Positions 1-9,284 of a DNA stretch of 64,000 bases are shown here, piece after piece. A program made the position numbers and the translations under genes. The notes below the pieces were generated by a model, which saw only the letters and a program-made list of their open reading frames with translations, did not search any database and had not been told where the DNA came from. Each line of letters begins with the position of its first letter. The stretch's first letter is position 1. The DNA is from Halomonas sp. H10-9-1 (GTDB taxonomy: Bacteria; Pseudomonadota; Gammaproteobacteria; Pseudomonadales; Halomonadaceae): contig NZ_JAMSHO010000001.1 in NCBI RefSeq assembly GCF_040147005.1, positions 2,170,001-2,234,000 on the forward strand, given 5' to 3'.

Positions 1-1732
1 GCTCGCCGTCGCTCAGGCGATGCAGGTTGAGAATATCCTCGCGATAGTCGAGAGCCATATTGGTGTTGTCCCACACCAGATCCTCCACCGGATAGACCTC
101 GGAGAAGCCGGGCACCAGGATGCGGCACACCGGCGCGCCGAGCTCTTCGCGCACGGCGATATAGGACTCCAGCCCCATCTCCTCGAGGATGCCGAACAGT
201 GCCGCGCTCTCCTGCTCGTTGCTGTAGCTGCCACCGCCGGTAAAGTCCCAGTCGCAGAACTCGATCTCCGAGCGAGAGCTGAAGAAGCGCCAGGAGATCA
301 CCCCGGAGGAGTCGATAAAGTGCTCCACGTAGTTGTTGGGCTCGGTGACCGCCATGGAGTTGAAGGTAGGCGGCAGGAAGTCGTTGAAACCTTCGAAGCT
401 GCGCCCCTGCAGCAGCTCGGTGAAGGTCCGCTCCAGGGCCACATGGAAGCTCGGATGGGCGCCGAAGCAGGCGAACACCCCACCGGTCTTGGGGTTCATC
501 AGGGTCACGCAGGTCACCGGGAACTGGCCGCCCAGGGAGGCATCCTTGACCAGCACCGGGAAGCCCTGGGCCTCCAGCGCCTGGATACCCTCGACGATCT
601 CGGGATAGCGCGCCAGCACCTCCTGGGGGATGTCGGGCAGCACCATCTCCTCTTCGATGATCTGCTTCTTCACCGCCCGCTCGAGGATCTCCGAGAGGCA
701 CTGCACCTCGGCCTCGGCCAGGGTATTGCCGGCGCTCATGCCGTTGCTGAGATAGAGGTTCTCGATCAGGTTCGAGGGGAAGTAGATCGTCTCGCCGTCG
801 GAGTGGCGCACGAAGGGCAGCGCGACGATGCCACGATCCGCCCGGCCGGAGTTGGTGTCGATCAGGTTCGAGCCACACAGCTCCCCTTCCGGATCGTAGA
901 TCTCGCGGCAGTAGGCATCGAGGATGCCCTCGGGCAGGGCATCCTCGGGCCCCGGCAGAAACCACTTCTCGTTGGGATAGTGAACGAACTCGGCGTTGGC
1001 GATCTCCTCGCCGAAGAACTGATCGTTATAGAAGAAGTTGAAGTTGGTACGCTCGATAAACTCGCCCAGCGCCGAACAGAGCGCGCTCTCCTTGGTGGCC
1101 CCCTTGCCGTTGGTAAAGCACATCGGCGAGGCGGCGTCACGAACATGCAGCGACCAGACGTGGGGCACGATATTGCGCCAGGAGGCGATCTCGATCTTCA
1201 TGCCCAGATCGGCCAGGATGCCGGTCATATTGGCGATGGTCTGCTCCAGCGGCAGATCCTTGCCCTCGATCCAGGTACCGTCGCCCTCCGCATCCCCCAG
1301 CGCCTTGCCCATCAGCAGAGCCTGGGCGTCCTCGTCAATGTTCTCCACCGCCTCGACCTGGAACTCGGGGCCGGTCTGCACCACCTTCTTCACCGTGCAG
1401 CGGTCGATGGAGCGCAGGATACCCTGACGGTCCTTGTCGGAGATGTCCTCGGGCAGCTCGACCTGGATGCGGAAGATCTGCTTGTAGCGGTTCTCCGGGT
1501 CGACGATATTGTTCTGCGACAGCCGGATGTTCTCGGTGGGAATATCCCGAGCGTTGCAGTAGACCTTGACGAAGTAGGCCGCGCACATCGCCGAGGAGGC
1601 CAGGAAGTAGTCGAAGGGCCCCGGCGCCGAGCCGTCGCCCTTGTAGCGGATGGGCTGGTCGGAGATGACCGTGAAGTCGTCGAACTTGGCCTCCAGGCGG
1701 AGGTTGTCGAGATAGTTGACCTTGATTTCCAT
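1..1732 (-). CDS. ycaO: OsmC-YcaO fusion protein, ribosomal S12 methylthiotransferase accessory factor (C-terminus cut off)
   Basis: The reading frame runs off the left edge, so only the first 577 residues are present. Residues 1 to about 140 look like an OsmC-type domain, with cysteines at positions 50 and 59 in a FLASSAMC context. From about residue 185 the YcaO ATP-binding fold follows, marked by GKGATKESALCSALGEF and an IER triplet. E. coli YcaO (about 586 aa) assists RimO in beta-methylthiolation of ribosomal protein S12; this form carries the extra N-terminal OsmC module, so roughly 150 residues are probably missing. The start ATG at 1732 opens MEIKVNYLDN, the natural first strand of OsmC. 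The OsmC part could give a redox link, but that is inference. It is divergent from the BCCT gene. Confidence 0.88.
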   Translation of the reverse strand, partial: MEIKVNYLDNLRLEAKFDDFTVISDQPIRYKGDGSAPGPFDYFLASSAMCAAYFVKVYCNARDIPTENIRLSQNNIVDPENRYKQIFRIQVELPEDISDKDRQGILRSIDRCTVKKVVQTGPEFQVEAVENIDEDAQALLMGKALGDAEGDGTWIEGKDLPLEQTIANMTGILADLGMKIEIASWRNIVPHVWSLHVRDAASPMCFTNGKGATKESALCSALGEFIERTNFNFFYNDQFFGEEIANAEFVHYPNEKWFLPGPEDALPEGILDAYCREIYDPEGELCGSNLIDTNSGRADRGIVALPFVRHSDGETIYFPSNLIENLYLSNGMSAGNTLAEAEVQCLSEILERAVKKQIIEEEMVLPDIPQEVLARYPEIVEGIQALEAQGFPVLVKDASLGGQFPVTCVTLMNPKTGGVFACFGAHPSFHVALERTFTELLQGRSFEGFNDFLPPTFNSMAVTEPNNYVEHFIDSSGVISWRFFSSRSEIEFCDWDFTGGGSYSNEQESAALFGILEEMGLESYIAVREELGAPVCRILVPGFSEVYPVEDLVWDNTNMALDYREDILNLHRLSDGE

Positions 1733-1775
1733 GGGGCACCAGAGCAGCGTTGGGCGTGAACGAGCGAAACCGGGC

Positions 1776-1804
1776 ATTATCCCGGTTTTGAACGGTACTG
1801 TCTG
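1776..1804 (-). promoter_or_regulatory. candidate sigma70 promoter of ycaO
   Basis: On the minus strand CAGACA (1799-1804) and GATAAT (1776-1781) are separated by 17 bp and lie about 45 bp upstream of the ycaO ATG. The -10 sits in the loop of a small hairpin, AAACCGGG/CCCGGTTT (1767-1788), which might be an operator or a leader structure. The spacing is right but the -35 is only a 4/6 match. Confidence 0.4.
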
Positions 1805-1944
1805 CCTATCACGGGACGGCATGCTGTCATCCGCTCCGAGCCAGGTCACCCTTTAGACCTAAGTCGAATGTTGTTACCATGCCATCGCTCTGGTCGGTGT
1901 CACGTCCCATCGACGCACAAATCCTCCGCAACTAGAGCCTCCCC

Positions 1945-3534
1945 ATGCCTGCGAACCACTCTCCCGCCACGAGCAGGGCCTCGGCGCCGTCGCGCCTGGG
2001 CGACCCCATCGTACTGCTGCTCACGGTCGGCTTCATCATCGCCTTCGTCGGCCTGTCGCTTCATGACATCGACATGGTGGCCGACGGCATCAGCGCCGGC
2101 TTCGCCTGGACGGCAGCCACCCTGGGCACCTACTTCCAGCTCCTGCTGTTGCTCACCTTCCTGATCGCCATCGGCGTGGCCGTCTCGCCGGCGGCCGGCG
2201 CCCGGGTGGGTAACCTGGAAAGCCCGCAGATCGGCACCTTCAAGTGGCTGTCGATGATCATGTGTACCCTGCTGGCCGGGGGCGGCGTCTTCTTCGCCGC
2301 GGGCGAGCCGGTCTACCACTTCGTGGTGACCCCGCCCGCCTTCGACACCCAGGCGGGTACCGCCGAGGCGGTGGCCGGGGCACTCGCCCAGTCGTTCATG
2401 CACTGGGGCTTTCTGGCCTGGGCGGTACTCGGCACGCTCAGCGCCCTCGTGCTGGCCCATGCCCACTACGTGAAGGGCCAGCCACTGCAGCCGCGCACCC
2501 TGCTCTATCCGCTGCTGGGCGAGCACATCATGAAGGGGGCGCTGGGCAGCGTGGTAGATGCCTGCTGCGTGATCGCCGTGGTGGCCGGCACCGTCGGCCC
2601 CATCGGCTTCCTCGCCACCCAGGTGAGCTTCGGCCTGCACGAGCTGTTCGGCGTCGGCGAGGGCTACGCCACCCAGCTCGGCATCCTGGTGCTGCTGGCG
2701 GGGGTCTACATCAGCTCGGCGATGACCGGCATCCACAAGGGCATCCAGGTCCTGTCGCGCTTCAACGTCTTCCTGGCGCTGGCCATCGCCGCGGTGATCC
2801 TGGTGGCCGGCCCCACCCTGTTCCTGGTCAACGCCTTCAGCCAAGGCTTCGGCGAGTACCTGTCGTCGTTCTTCACCATGGCCACCATGAGCGCCGAGAC
2901 CGCGCCGGCCTGGTGGATGCAGTGGTGGACGGTGTTCTTCTTCGCCTGGTTCATCGGCTATGCGCCGCTGATGGCGATCTTCGTGGCCCGCATCTCCCGC
3001 GGACGCACCATCCGCGAGATGATCCTGGCCGTGGCGGTGATGGCACCGGTTGCCACCGCGGTCTGGTTCACCCTGCTGGGCGGCTCGGGCATCCACTACC
3101 AGCTGACCGGGGCGATCGACCTCAGCGAGGCGCTGAACAGCTTCCAGTTCGACGTGGCGACCCTGACCGTGGCCCAGGCGCTGCCGGGCGGGCCCCTGAT
3201 GGCGCTGGCCATCCTGCTGCTGACCAGCGTCTTCGTGGCCACCACCGGCGACTCCATGAGCTATGCCATCGCCGTGGTGTGCACCGGCCACGACGCCCCG
3301 AACCGCCTGGTGCGTGCCTTCTGGGGCATCGCCATGGCGCTGATGGCCGGCATCCTGCTCTACATGGGCGCAGGACAGATCGGCGCCCTGCAGCAGTTCA
3401 TCGTGATCACCGCGATCCCCGTCTCGCTGGTACTGCTGCCCTCGCTATGGGCCGGCCCCAAGGCCGCCTACGCCATGGCCCGGGAACAGGGCGTGATCGC
3501 CAGCCACCAGGTGGCCAGCGCCAGGGCCGGGTGA
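1945..3534 (+). CDS. BCCT family betaine/choline/carnitine transporter
   Basis: A 529-residue polytopic inner-membrane protein with about 12 hydrophobic segments. The family signature is clear around residues 322-355, where a tryptophan-rich stretch WWMQWWTVFFFAWF is followed by ARISRGRTIRE. BCCT carriers import quaternary ammonium compounds such as glycine betaine or choline with Na+ or H+, and several act as osmoregulated uptake systems in halophiles. The length is typical for members without a long regulatory C-terminal tail; here the tail is only about 25 residues, so osmosensing of the BetP type is not obvious. No bet genes adjoin it, so the substrate cannot be named. No clear Shine-Dalgarno precedes the ATG. 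Confidence 0.9.
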   Translation: MPANHSPATSRASAPSRLGDPIVLLLTVGFIIAFVGLSLHDIDMVADGISAGFAWTAATLGTYFQLLLLLTFLIAIGVAVSPAAGARVGNLESPQIGTFKWLSMIMCTLLAGGGVFFAAGEPVYHFVVTPPAFDTQAGTAEAVAGALAQSFMHWGFLAWAVLGTLSALVLAHAHYVKGQPLQPRTLLYPLLGEHIMKGALGSVVDACCVIAVVAGTVGPIGFLATQVSFGLHELFGVGEGYATQLGILVLLAGVYISSAMTGIHKGIQVLSRFNVFLALAIAAVILVAGPTLFLVNAFSQGFGEYLSSFFTMATMSAETAPAWWMQWWTVFFFAWFIGYAPLMAIFVARISRGRTIREMILAVAVMAPVATAVWFTLLGGSGIHYQLTGAIDLSEALNSFQFDVATLTVAQALPGGPLMALAILLLTSVFVATTGDSMSYAIAVVCTGHDAPNRLVRAFWGIAMALMAGILLYMGAGQIGALQQFIVITAIPVSLVLLPSLWAGPKAAYAMAREQGVIASHQVASARAG

Positions 3535-3667
3535 AGCCACCGCAGGAGAAGCCCGGAATGGCGTCGCGAGGGGTCACACGCCGCCCGCGTGGCTTATCAT
3601 GGAGGCATCGGACACGATGCCTCCCCCCTCCCGGCCGTTGGCCGGCCATCCTGCAGAAGGAGCCGTC

Positions 3668-4378
3668 ATGAAGCTCATTCACACCCTGATACTCGCCATC
3701 GCTGCCATCGTGGCGGCCTCGCTGATCGGCGATGGCCTCACCGACCTGCGCACCGGCGACCGCTACGTCACCGTCAAGGGGCTGGCCGAGCGCGAGGTCG
3801 AGGCCGACCTGGCGCTGTGGCCGCTGCACTTCGTGGCCTCGGGCTCGACCCTGCAGCAGGCCCGTGACCAGGCCAGCGGCAGTCGCGAGGCGATCCTCGC
3901 CTTCCTGGCACGCCACGGCATCGCCGACGACCAGGTGGAGCTGCAACGGCTCAACGTCAACGACACCTCGGCCAACCCCTACCGCAGCGGCAACGTGGAA
4001 CAGACCTTCATCATCAACCAGACGCTGACGGTGCGCAGCACCGAGATCGAGCGTATCCGCGACACCGCCCAAGCCGTGGGTGAGCTGCTCGACGCTGGGG
4101 TGGTGCTCTCCTCCGACTACGGCCCCGGCGGGCCGCTCTACCTGTTCCGCGGCCTCAACGCGATCAAGCCGACGATGATCGCCGAGGCCACCGCGGCGGC
4201 GCGGGAGGCGGCCGAGCAGTTCGCCCGCGACGCCAACGCCGACGTCGGCGACCTGCGCCGCGCCAACCAGGGGGTGTTCGAGATCCGCGCCCGGGACCAG
4301 GCCGCCGGCATTGCCGAACAACAGCAGCCGGTGAAGACGGTGCGCGTGGTCACCACGGTGGAGTACTACCTGCGCTAG
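3668..4378 (+). CDS. SIMPL domain (DUF541) periplasmic protein
   Basis: A 236-residue protein whose first 25 residues (MKLIHTLILAIAAIVAASLIG) form a signal peptide or membrane anchor. The rest matches the SIMPL/DUF541 family: a VTVKGLAEREVEADLALW strand near residues 36-55 and a C-terminal VRVVTTVEYYLR strand. Members such as E. coli YggE are periplasmic or envelope proteins linked loosely to oxidative stress and have no known catalysis. The start at 3668 is chosen over an upstream in-frame ATG at 3599 because AAGGAG lies seven bases before it and because the signal peptide begins there. It follows the BCCT gene in the same direction and converges on the GNAT gene with only a few bases between the stops. 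Confidence 0.82.
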   Translation: MKLIHTLILAIAAIVAASLIGDGLTDLRTGDRYVTVKGLAEREVEADLALWPLHFVASGSTLQQARDQASGSREAILAFLARHGIADDQVELQRLNVNDTSANPYRSGNVEQTFIINQTLTVRSTEIERIRDTAQAVGELLDAGVVLSSDYGPGGPLYLFRGLNAIKPTMIAEATAAAREAAEQFARDANADVGDLRRANQGVFEIRARDQAAGIAEQQQPVKTVRVVTTVEYYLR

Positions 4379-4381
4379 CCG

Positions 4382-4921
4382 TCAGGCCGACTCGCCCAGC
4401 ACCCGACGCATGATGGTGACGCGTTCGCCGCGGTAGTCGCGCTCCTTCACGACGCACCAACCCAGGCGGCGATAGAGCGCCTGGCGGTCCGGGGTGAACA
4501 GGTGCAGGGTGGCGATGCCGTGCTCGCTTGCCTCCCGCTCCACGCGCCTCACCAGGCACGAGGCGATGCCCTGGCCGCGCCAGTCGGGGCAGACATAGAC
4601 CGAGGCGAGCCAGGGGTTGAGGAGCGGGCGGTCGTGCATGTCGTCGTCGACCAGGCTGGCCATGCCCACCGGGGTATCGCCGGAAAGCGCGACGAACACC
4701 GAGGGCAAGCCGGCCTCCCCGCACTGGGTGCGAAACTCGGCCACGGCCTGGTCGAGGCGCCTGCCTGGGTCATGATGGCCCCACTGGGCCACCGCCCAGC
4801 GCACCAGGCCCAGCAGGTGGGGCGAGTCCGCTGCCAGGCGCACGATGCGGATGCGCCCCTCGAGGGTGCCCTCGTCTTCGGCGGGTCCCCCCGCCATGGC
4901 CTCCGCCGGCGAGAGCTTCAC
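4382..4921 (-). CDS. GNAT family N-acetyltransferase
   Basis: A 179-residue protein with the GNAT acetyl-CoA binding signature VCPDWRGQGIASCLVRRVE (motif A, about residues 110-128) and the C-terminal LYRRLGWCVV strand typical of the fold. The acceptor substrate cannot be inferred. Translation probably starts at GTG 4921, which overlaps the stop of the upstream gene as GTGA and has GGAG at suitable distance; an ATG at 4897 is the alternative. The overlap implies translational coupling with the CDGSH/glutamate-synthase-like gene. Confidence 0.85.
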   Translation of the reverse strand: MKLSPAEAMAGGPAEDEGTLEGRIRIVRLAADSPHLLGLVRWAVAQWGHHDPGRRLDQAVAEFRTQCGEAGLPSVFVALSGDTPVGMASLVDDDMHDRPLLNPWLASVYVCPDWRGQGIASCLVRRVEREASEHGIATLHLFTPDRQALYRRLGWCVVKERDYRGERVTIMRRVLGESA

Positions 4922-6465
4922 CAGCCCGGCTCCAGCAGGCCGGCATAGCGCACCCCGCTCAGCAGCGCCATCTCGTGCTTCCAGGTCGCCAGATCGTTGG
5001 GGTTGAGGCCCGCCAGGCTAGCATGGCCGCAGGCTCGGGCCATCACCTGCATCAGCTGCCTCGACGCCTGCAGGAAGCGCGTCAACTGGGCCGCGGACTT
5101 GCCGACATCAAGACGCTGGCGCAGGTCGCCACGCTGGGTGGCGATGCCCGCCGGGCAGTTATTGGTATGACAGATTCGTGCGGCCACGCAGCCGATGGAC
5201 TGCATGGCGCTATTGGCGATGGCCACGCCGTCCGCGCCCAGCGCCAGCGCCTTGACGAAGTCGATCGGCAGGCGCAGGCCGCCGGTGACGATCAACGTCA
5301 CCCGTCCGCCGGCGCCCTCGTGATCCAGGTAGCGCCGTGCCCGGGCCAGGGCGGGAATGGTGGGCACGCTGATATGGTCACGAAACATTAGCGGCGCCGC
5401 CCCGGTACCGCCGCCGCGACCATCGAGGATCAGGTAGTCGGCGCCGGCGTCGAGGGCGAACTGGATGTCGCGCTCGATATGGTTGGCGCTGAGCTTGAAG
5501 CCGATGGGGATGCCGCCGGTGATCTCACGCACGCGATCACCATAGCGCCGGAAGTCCGCGGGCGTATGCAGATCCTTGAAGGTGGCTGGCGATATCGCCG
5601 CCTCGCCCTGCTGCAGACCGCGCACTTCGGCGATGCGCGCCGTCACCTTGCTGGCCGGCAGATGGCCACCGGTGCCGGTCTTGGCCCCCTGGCCACCCTT
5701 GAAGTGAAACGCCTGCACCTTCTCGAGCAGGCTCTCCGCGTAGCCGAAATGGGCGCTGGCCAGCTCGTAGAAATAGCGGGAGTTCTCGGCCTGCTCCTCG
5801 GGCAGCATGCCGCCCTCGCCCGAGCAGATGCCGGTGCCGGCCCCTTCGGCGCCCCGCGCCAGCGCCACCTTGGCCTCCAGCGAGAGCGCGCCGAAGCTCA
5901 TGTCGGAGACCAGCAGCGGCATCTCCAAGGTCAGCGGCTTCTTCGCCTCGGGGCCGACCACCAGCTGCGTTGTCACCTCGGCATCATCGAGCAGCGGCTG
6001 GGTGGCGAGCTGCGCCACCATCAGCTGCAGGTCGTCCCACGCCGGCAGGCGATGACGCGGTACGCCCATGGCGGCTACCGGCCCGTGGGGCCCGACCCCC
6101 GCCAGCCCCTCCCGGGCCAGCCGATGGATAAGCTCGACCGTGGGCTCCTCCTCGGTGGGCTTCGCCGCGGGCATGGCGTCGCCCTGCTCGTCAGGCACCG
6201 GCGCCTCCTGACCCACCTGGCCGGCATTGAAGTTCTTGTGGGTGCCGTCGCAGTAGGGGGCGTCGCCGGTCTGCTTGCACTGGCACAGATAGGCCTCACC
6301 GCTCTTCTCGGCGGTGAACATCAGCGGCGTGAAGCCGCTGCCCTGATGGGAGCCGTCACAGAAGGGCTGGTCCTGGGAGCGGCCGCAGCGGCAGAAGGCA
6401 TACTCCGTGCCCTTCTCCAGTCTGACCTTCTTCGGCTTATTGTCGGCGATGATCGGCTGGCGCAT
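4918..6465 (-). CDS. CDGSH iron-sulfur domains fused to a glutamate synthase-like FMN domain
   Basis: A 515-residue two-part protein. Residues 25-40 (CRCGRSQDQPFCDGSH) and 61-76 (CQCKQTGDAPYCDGTH) are two complete CDGSH [2Fe-2S] motifs. After an acidic linker, about residue 125 onward is a GltB-like TIM barrel that binds FMN, with GGQGAKTGTGGHLP and a C-x5-C-x4-C cluster (CVAARICHTNNC) that would hold a [3Fe-4S] centre. It lacks the glutaminase domain and the C-terminal GXGXG helix of true glutamate synthase. It therefore belongs to the stand-alone FMN-binding glutamate-synthase-related oxidoreductases, whose reaction is not established. The CDGSH pair is a plausible electron relay to the FMN. 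GGGAG precedes the ATG. Confidence 0.87.
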   Translation of the reverse strand: MRQPIIADNKPKKVRLEKGTEYAFCRCGRSQDQPFCDGSHQGSGFTPLMFTAEKSGEAYLCQCKQTGDAPYCDGTHKNFNAGQVGQEAPVPDEQGDAMPAAKPTEEEPTVELIHRLAREGLAGVGPHGPVAAMGVPRHRLPAWDDLQLMVAQLATQPLLDDAEVTTQLVVGPEAKKPLTLEMPLLVSDMSFGALSLEAKVALARGAEGAGTGICSGEGGMLPEEQAENSRYFYELASAHFGYAESLLEKVQAFHFKGGQGAKTGTGGHLPASKVTARIAEVRGLQQGEAAISPATFKDLHTPADFRRYGDRVREITGGIPIGFKLSANHIERDIQFALDAGADYLILDGRGGGTGAAPLMFRDHISVPTIPALARARRYLDHEGAGGRVTLIVTGGLRLPIDFVKALALGADGVAIANSAMQSIGCVAARICHTNNCPAGIATQRGDLRQRLDVGKSAAQLTRFLQASRQLMQVMARACGHASLAGLNPNDLATWKHEMALLSGVRYAGLLEPGW

Positions 6466-6680
6466 CTGGCGGACTCCCGTCGGCTAGGCCACCCACTGGC
6501 GGCACACGTTTCCTGTTCCAGTCTGGTGGAAGGAGGGCAACGCTGCCAGCGGCGCATGCCGGGCCGCGTCAACGCAGCCGGTGTAGCGCGCGGCATGGCC
6601 AGAATAACATTGAGCCGCGCCATTCCCGCCCTGCCGTCGCTTCGCTAGTATGGAGACGCCCTGAACCACGAGCCCATGTC

Positions 6681-7586
6681 ATGCCAGCCACCCTCGAGCA
6701 GCGCGCCCTGAAGCTCTCCATCGTGATGACCCTGGTGGTCTCGAGCCTGGGGGTGAGCGTGGGCCTGGCGGCCGGCTCCCAGTCGATCCTCTTCGACGGG
6801 GTCTTCTCGACCATCGACGCGGCGATGTCTGGGTTGGCGCTGCTGGTGGCAAGGCTCGCCGTGCGCGAGGCCAGCGAGCGCTTCCAGCATGGCTACTGGC
6901 ACCTGGAGCCGCTGGTGGCGGCGCTGAATGGCAGCATCCTGATGCTGCTCTGCTTCTACGCCTTCCTCACCGCCCTGCTGGAGCTGCGCGAGGGTGGCCA
7001 TGCCCTGGACTTCGACCTGGCCATCGCTTACGCCGTGGTGGTGGCCATCGTCTGCTTCGCCATGACCGCCTACCAGCGGCGCATCAATCGACGGGCGGAT
7101 TCCGAGTTCGTGCGCATCGACATGCAGGGCTGGTTGATGGCGGCACTGATCACCACCGCGCTGCTGGTGGCCTTCGTCATCGCCCGCTTGCTGCAGGGCA
7201 GCGCCTGGGCGCATCTCATCCCCTACGTGGACTCCGTGCTGCTGATGCTGCTGACGGCCGGCTTCATGCCGGTGCCCCTCGGCATCGTGCGCCGGGCGGT
7301 GAAGGAGATCTTCCTGATCGCCCCAAGCTCGCTGGATCAGGAAGTGCACGCGGCCATGGCCCCGGTGATGGCGCGGGAAGGACTGCTGAGCTACTACAGC
7401 CACGTGGCCAAGGCGGGACGCGGCCACTTCATCGAGATCCATATCGTCACCGCCCCCGACTTCGCCGCCGGCCAGGGCGTGGCGCTGATGGACGAGATAC
7501 GCGCCCAGATCGCCGCCGGCTTGAGCCCACCGCCCGAACGGCGCTGGTTCACCGTGGCCTTTACCGCCGACGAGCGCTGGGCATAG
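6681..7586 (+). CDS. cation diffusion facilitator-like transporter with altered metal site
   Basis: A 301-residue protein with about six transmembrane segments and a cytoplasmic C-terminal domain of about 90 residues, the layout of the CDF superfamily. The TM2 motif that is normally xDxxHSxxD reads FDGVFSTID, so the histidine position is phenylalanine. In TM5 the usual HxxxD region reads RIDMQGWLMAAL, with neither metal ligand in place. The conserved segment between TM3 and TM4 reads FQHGYWHLEPL. These losses resemble the divergent group annotated as predicted Co/Zn/Cd transporters (COG3965-like). Whether it moves Zn2+ or another ion is open. The gene is divergent from the CDGSH/GltB-like gene across about 215 bp. 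Confidence 0.78.
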   Translation: MPATLEQRALKLSIVMTLVVSSLGVSVGLAAGSQSILFDGVFSTIDAAMSGLALLVARLAVREASERFQHGYWHLEPLVAALNGSILMLLCFYAFLTALLELREGGHALDFDLAIAYAVVVAIVCFAMTAYQRRINRRADSEFVRIDMQGWLMAALITTALLVAFVIARLLQGSAWAHLIPYVDSVLLMLLTAGFMPVPLGIVRRAVKEIFLIAPSSLDQEVHAAMAPVMAREGLLSYYSHVAKAGRGHFIEIHIVTAPDFAAGQGVALMDEIRAQIAAGLSPPPERRWFTVAFTADERWA

Positions 7587-7619
7587 GCGCGGCGCACGCA
7601 GCTGGACGCGAACGCCCCC

Positions 7620-9284
7620 TCACCCTTCGCCGCGAGAGGCCCATAGCCCCGCCTGCTGCCCTGCCCGCCCCTCCGCCTCCAGCTTGAGCAGATGCGCCAG
7701 GGCCGAGCGCGCGGCCAGCCCCCGGCGCGCCTCGGGCACATCGTCGTAGGCATGCCGGGTGAGCGCCTCCAGGCTGGCCGGCCCGTGTCGCGCCAGCGCC
7801 AGGCGCACCTTGTGCTCGCGAGCCAGGCGATGGGTGACCAGGAAGTCGATGGCGGCGTGGGCCTCGCTGATCAGGAAGCCATGGCCCGGGGCGATGGTAT
7901 CGAAGGCCTCCTCTCCCAGGGCATTCAGCGCCGCCAGGTAGGCGGCCATGTCGCCGTCCGGCGGGTTGATCACCACCGTGGAGCCTTGCATCACCTGGTC
8001 GCCGGCGAACAGCAGCCGCATCGGCTCCAGCAGGTAGCAGAGATGGTTGGAGGCGTGGCCCGGGGTGTGCAGCACCTTGAGCGGGCCCACCGGCGTTGCC
8101 AGGCGCTCGCCGTGGGTCGGCCGCTGGTCGGGCACGAAGCCGGCGTCCTGGCTGGTTCCGGGCGGCGGCGGCAGGCCCACCAGCCGGGCGCCGGTGCGTG
8201 CCTTGAGCCAGGCCGCCCCCGGCGAGTGGTCGATATGGGTGTGGGTCACCAGCACCCGGGAGATGCGTCCGCCGGCCAGCGCCAGCAGCCGCTCCAGGTG
8301 GAGTGGGTCCGCGGGGCCGGGGTCGATCACCACATGCTCGTCACCGTTGCCCAGCAGGTAGCTATTGGTGCCGGGGCCGGTCATCGCCCCCGGATTGGGC
8401 GCGGTGAGCCGGATCACTCCCGGCGCCAGCTCGACCGCCCGGCCCGGCACGATCTCGGCGCTGGCCGTGCCCTGGCGGTGCGGGTCCAGGCGGCGCACCT
8501 CCGCGTAGGCCGGGGCATCCGGCTCCACCTCCCAGGCCACGCCGCCCCGATGGGCCGGCCAGGGGCGACTGGGTCGTGGCGTCGGCGGATTGGCATGGGC
8601 GTGGCGCAGCAGCGCCTCGGCGGTGGAGAAGTCACCGATCAGGCGCAGGGTACGCAGGGTGGGATAGCCCAACGCCATCCGTTCCTGGCGATGCGCGGCC
8701 AGGGCCTCGGCGGGAGTCAACCAGGCGTGGTCGATGGTCTCGCTGCCGTCATGCGTCGCCTGCTGGCCCGGCGGCGCCAGGGCGACGAAGAAGCGCGTGT
8801 CGAAGCGCCGCGGCGCGCCTCGCGGCGTGACCCAATGACCCAGGTAGGCCAGTCGGTCCAGCGGCAGGCCAAGACCGTGGCGCTCGCACAGCGTCCGGAA
8901 ACTCGTCTCCTCGCGGCGCAGCGCCTCGCGCCCCTCGTTGAGCACCGGATGGTCCCCCGACGGCAGGCGCCCCTGGCCGTCCACGGCCAGCAGCAGGCCC
9001 GCCTCCTCCAGGCACTCGCGCAGTGCCGCGATCATGTAGTCGGCGCCGCCCTCGTCGAGGCTCAGGGTCTGGCTGATGGCGGCGTCTCCCCGGCCGGAGC
9101 TGAAGGCACGCACATCAGGATCCTGGGGATCCACGGCCCCGCCGGGAAAGACGTGATAGCCGGGCAGGAAGGCCGCCTGCCAGGTACGCTGCAACATCAG
9201 CACCTCGAGACCCGACGCCCCGTCGCGTACCAGCGCCAGGGTGGCGGCGGGCCGCACCTGCCGGGCGTTGTCGGGCTGGGTCAT
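7620..9284 (-). CDS. NUDIX hydrolase fused to metallo-beta-lactamase-fold hydrolase
   Basis: A 554-residue two-domain protein. Residues 1 to about 240 are a NUDIX domain: the FLPGYHVFPGG strand-turn is followed by a RECLEEAG core of the NUDIX box. Residues about 265-554 are an MBL-fold hydrolase with the THTHIDHSPGA zinc motif and later GHASNH and GDQVM metal-ligand stretches, plus a winged helix at the C-terminus as in LACTB2-like proteins. The two halves presumably hydrolyse a nucleoside-diphosphate-linked compound and a thioester or phosphodiester, but the substrate is unknown. The start at 9284 is preferred to an upstream ATG because AAGGAA lies just ahead of it and because the conserved NUDIX sequence begins here. 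Confidence 0.85.
   Translation of the reverse strand: MTQPDNARQVRPAATLALVRDGASGLEVLMLQRTWQAAFLPGYHVFPGGAVDPQDPDVRAFSSGRGDAAISQTLSLDEGGADYMIAALRECLEEAGLLLAVDGQGRLPSGDHPVLNEGREALRREETSFRTLCERHGLGLPLDRLAYLGHWVTPRGAPRRFDTRFFVALAPPGQQATHDGSETIDHAWLTPAEALAAHRQERMALGYPTLRTLRLIGDFSTAEALLRHAHANPPTPRPSRPWPAHRGGVAWEVEPDAPAYAEVRRLDPHRQGTASAEIVPGRAVELAPGVIRLTAPNPGAMTGPGTNSYLLGNGDEHVVIDPGPADPLHLERLLALAGGRISRVLVTHTHIDHSPGAAWLKARTGARLVGLPPPPGTSQDAGFVPDQRPTHGERLATPVGPLKVLHTPGHASNHLCYLLEPMRLLFAGDQVMQGSTVVINPPDGDMAAYLAALNALGEEAFDTIAPGHGFLISEAHAAIDFLVTHRLAREHKVRLALARHGPASLEALTRHAYDDVPEARRGLAARSALAHLLKLEAEGRAGQQAGLWASRGEG

Noticed and set aside
20..1759. Long open frame on the plus strand opposite ycaO
   Set aside because: It is a GC-rich mirror of the OsmC-YcaO gene; its translation is rich in His, Gly and Leu with no family motif, and no ribosome site precedes it.
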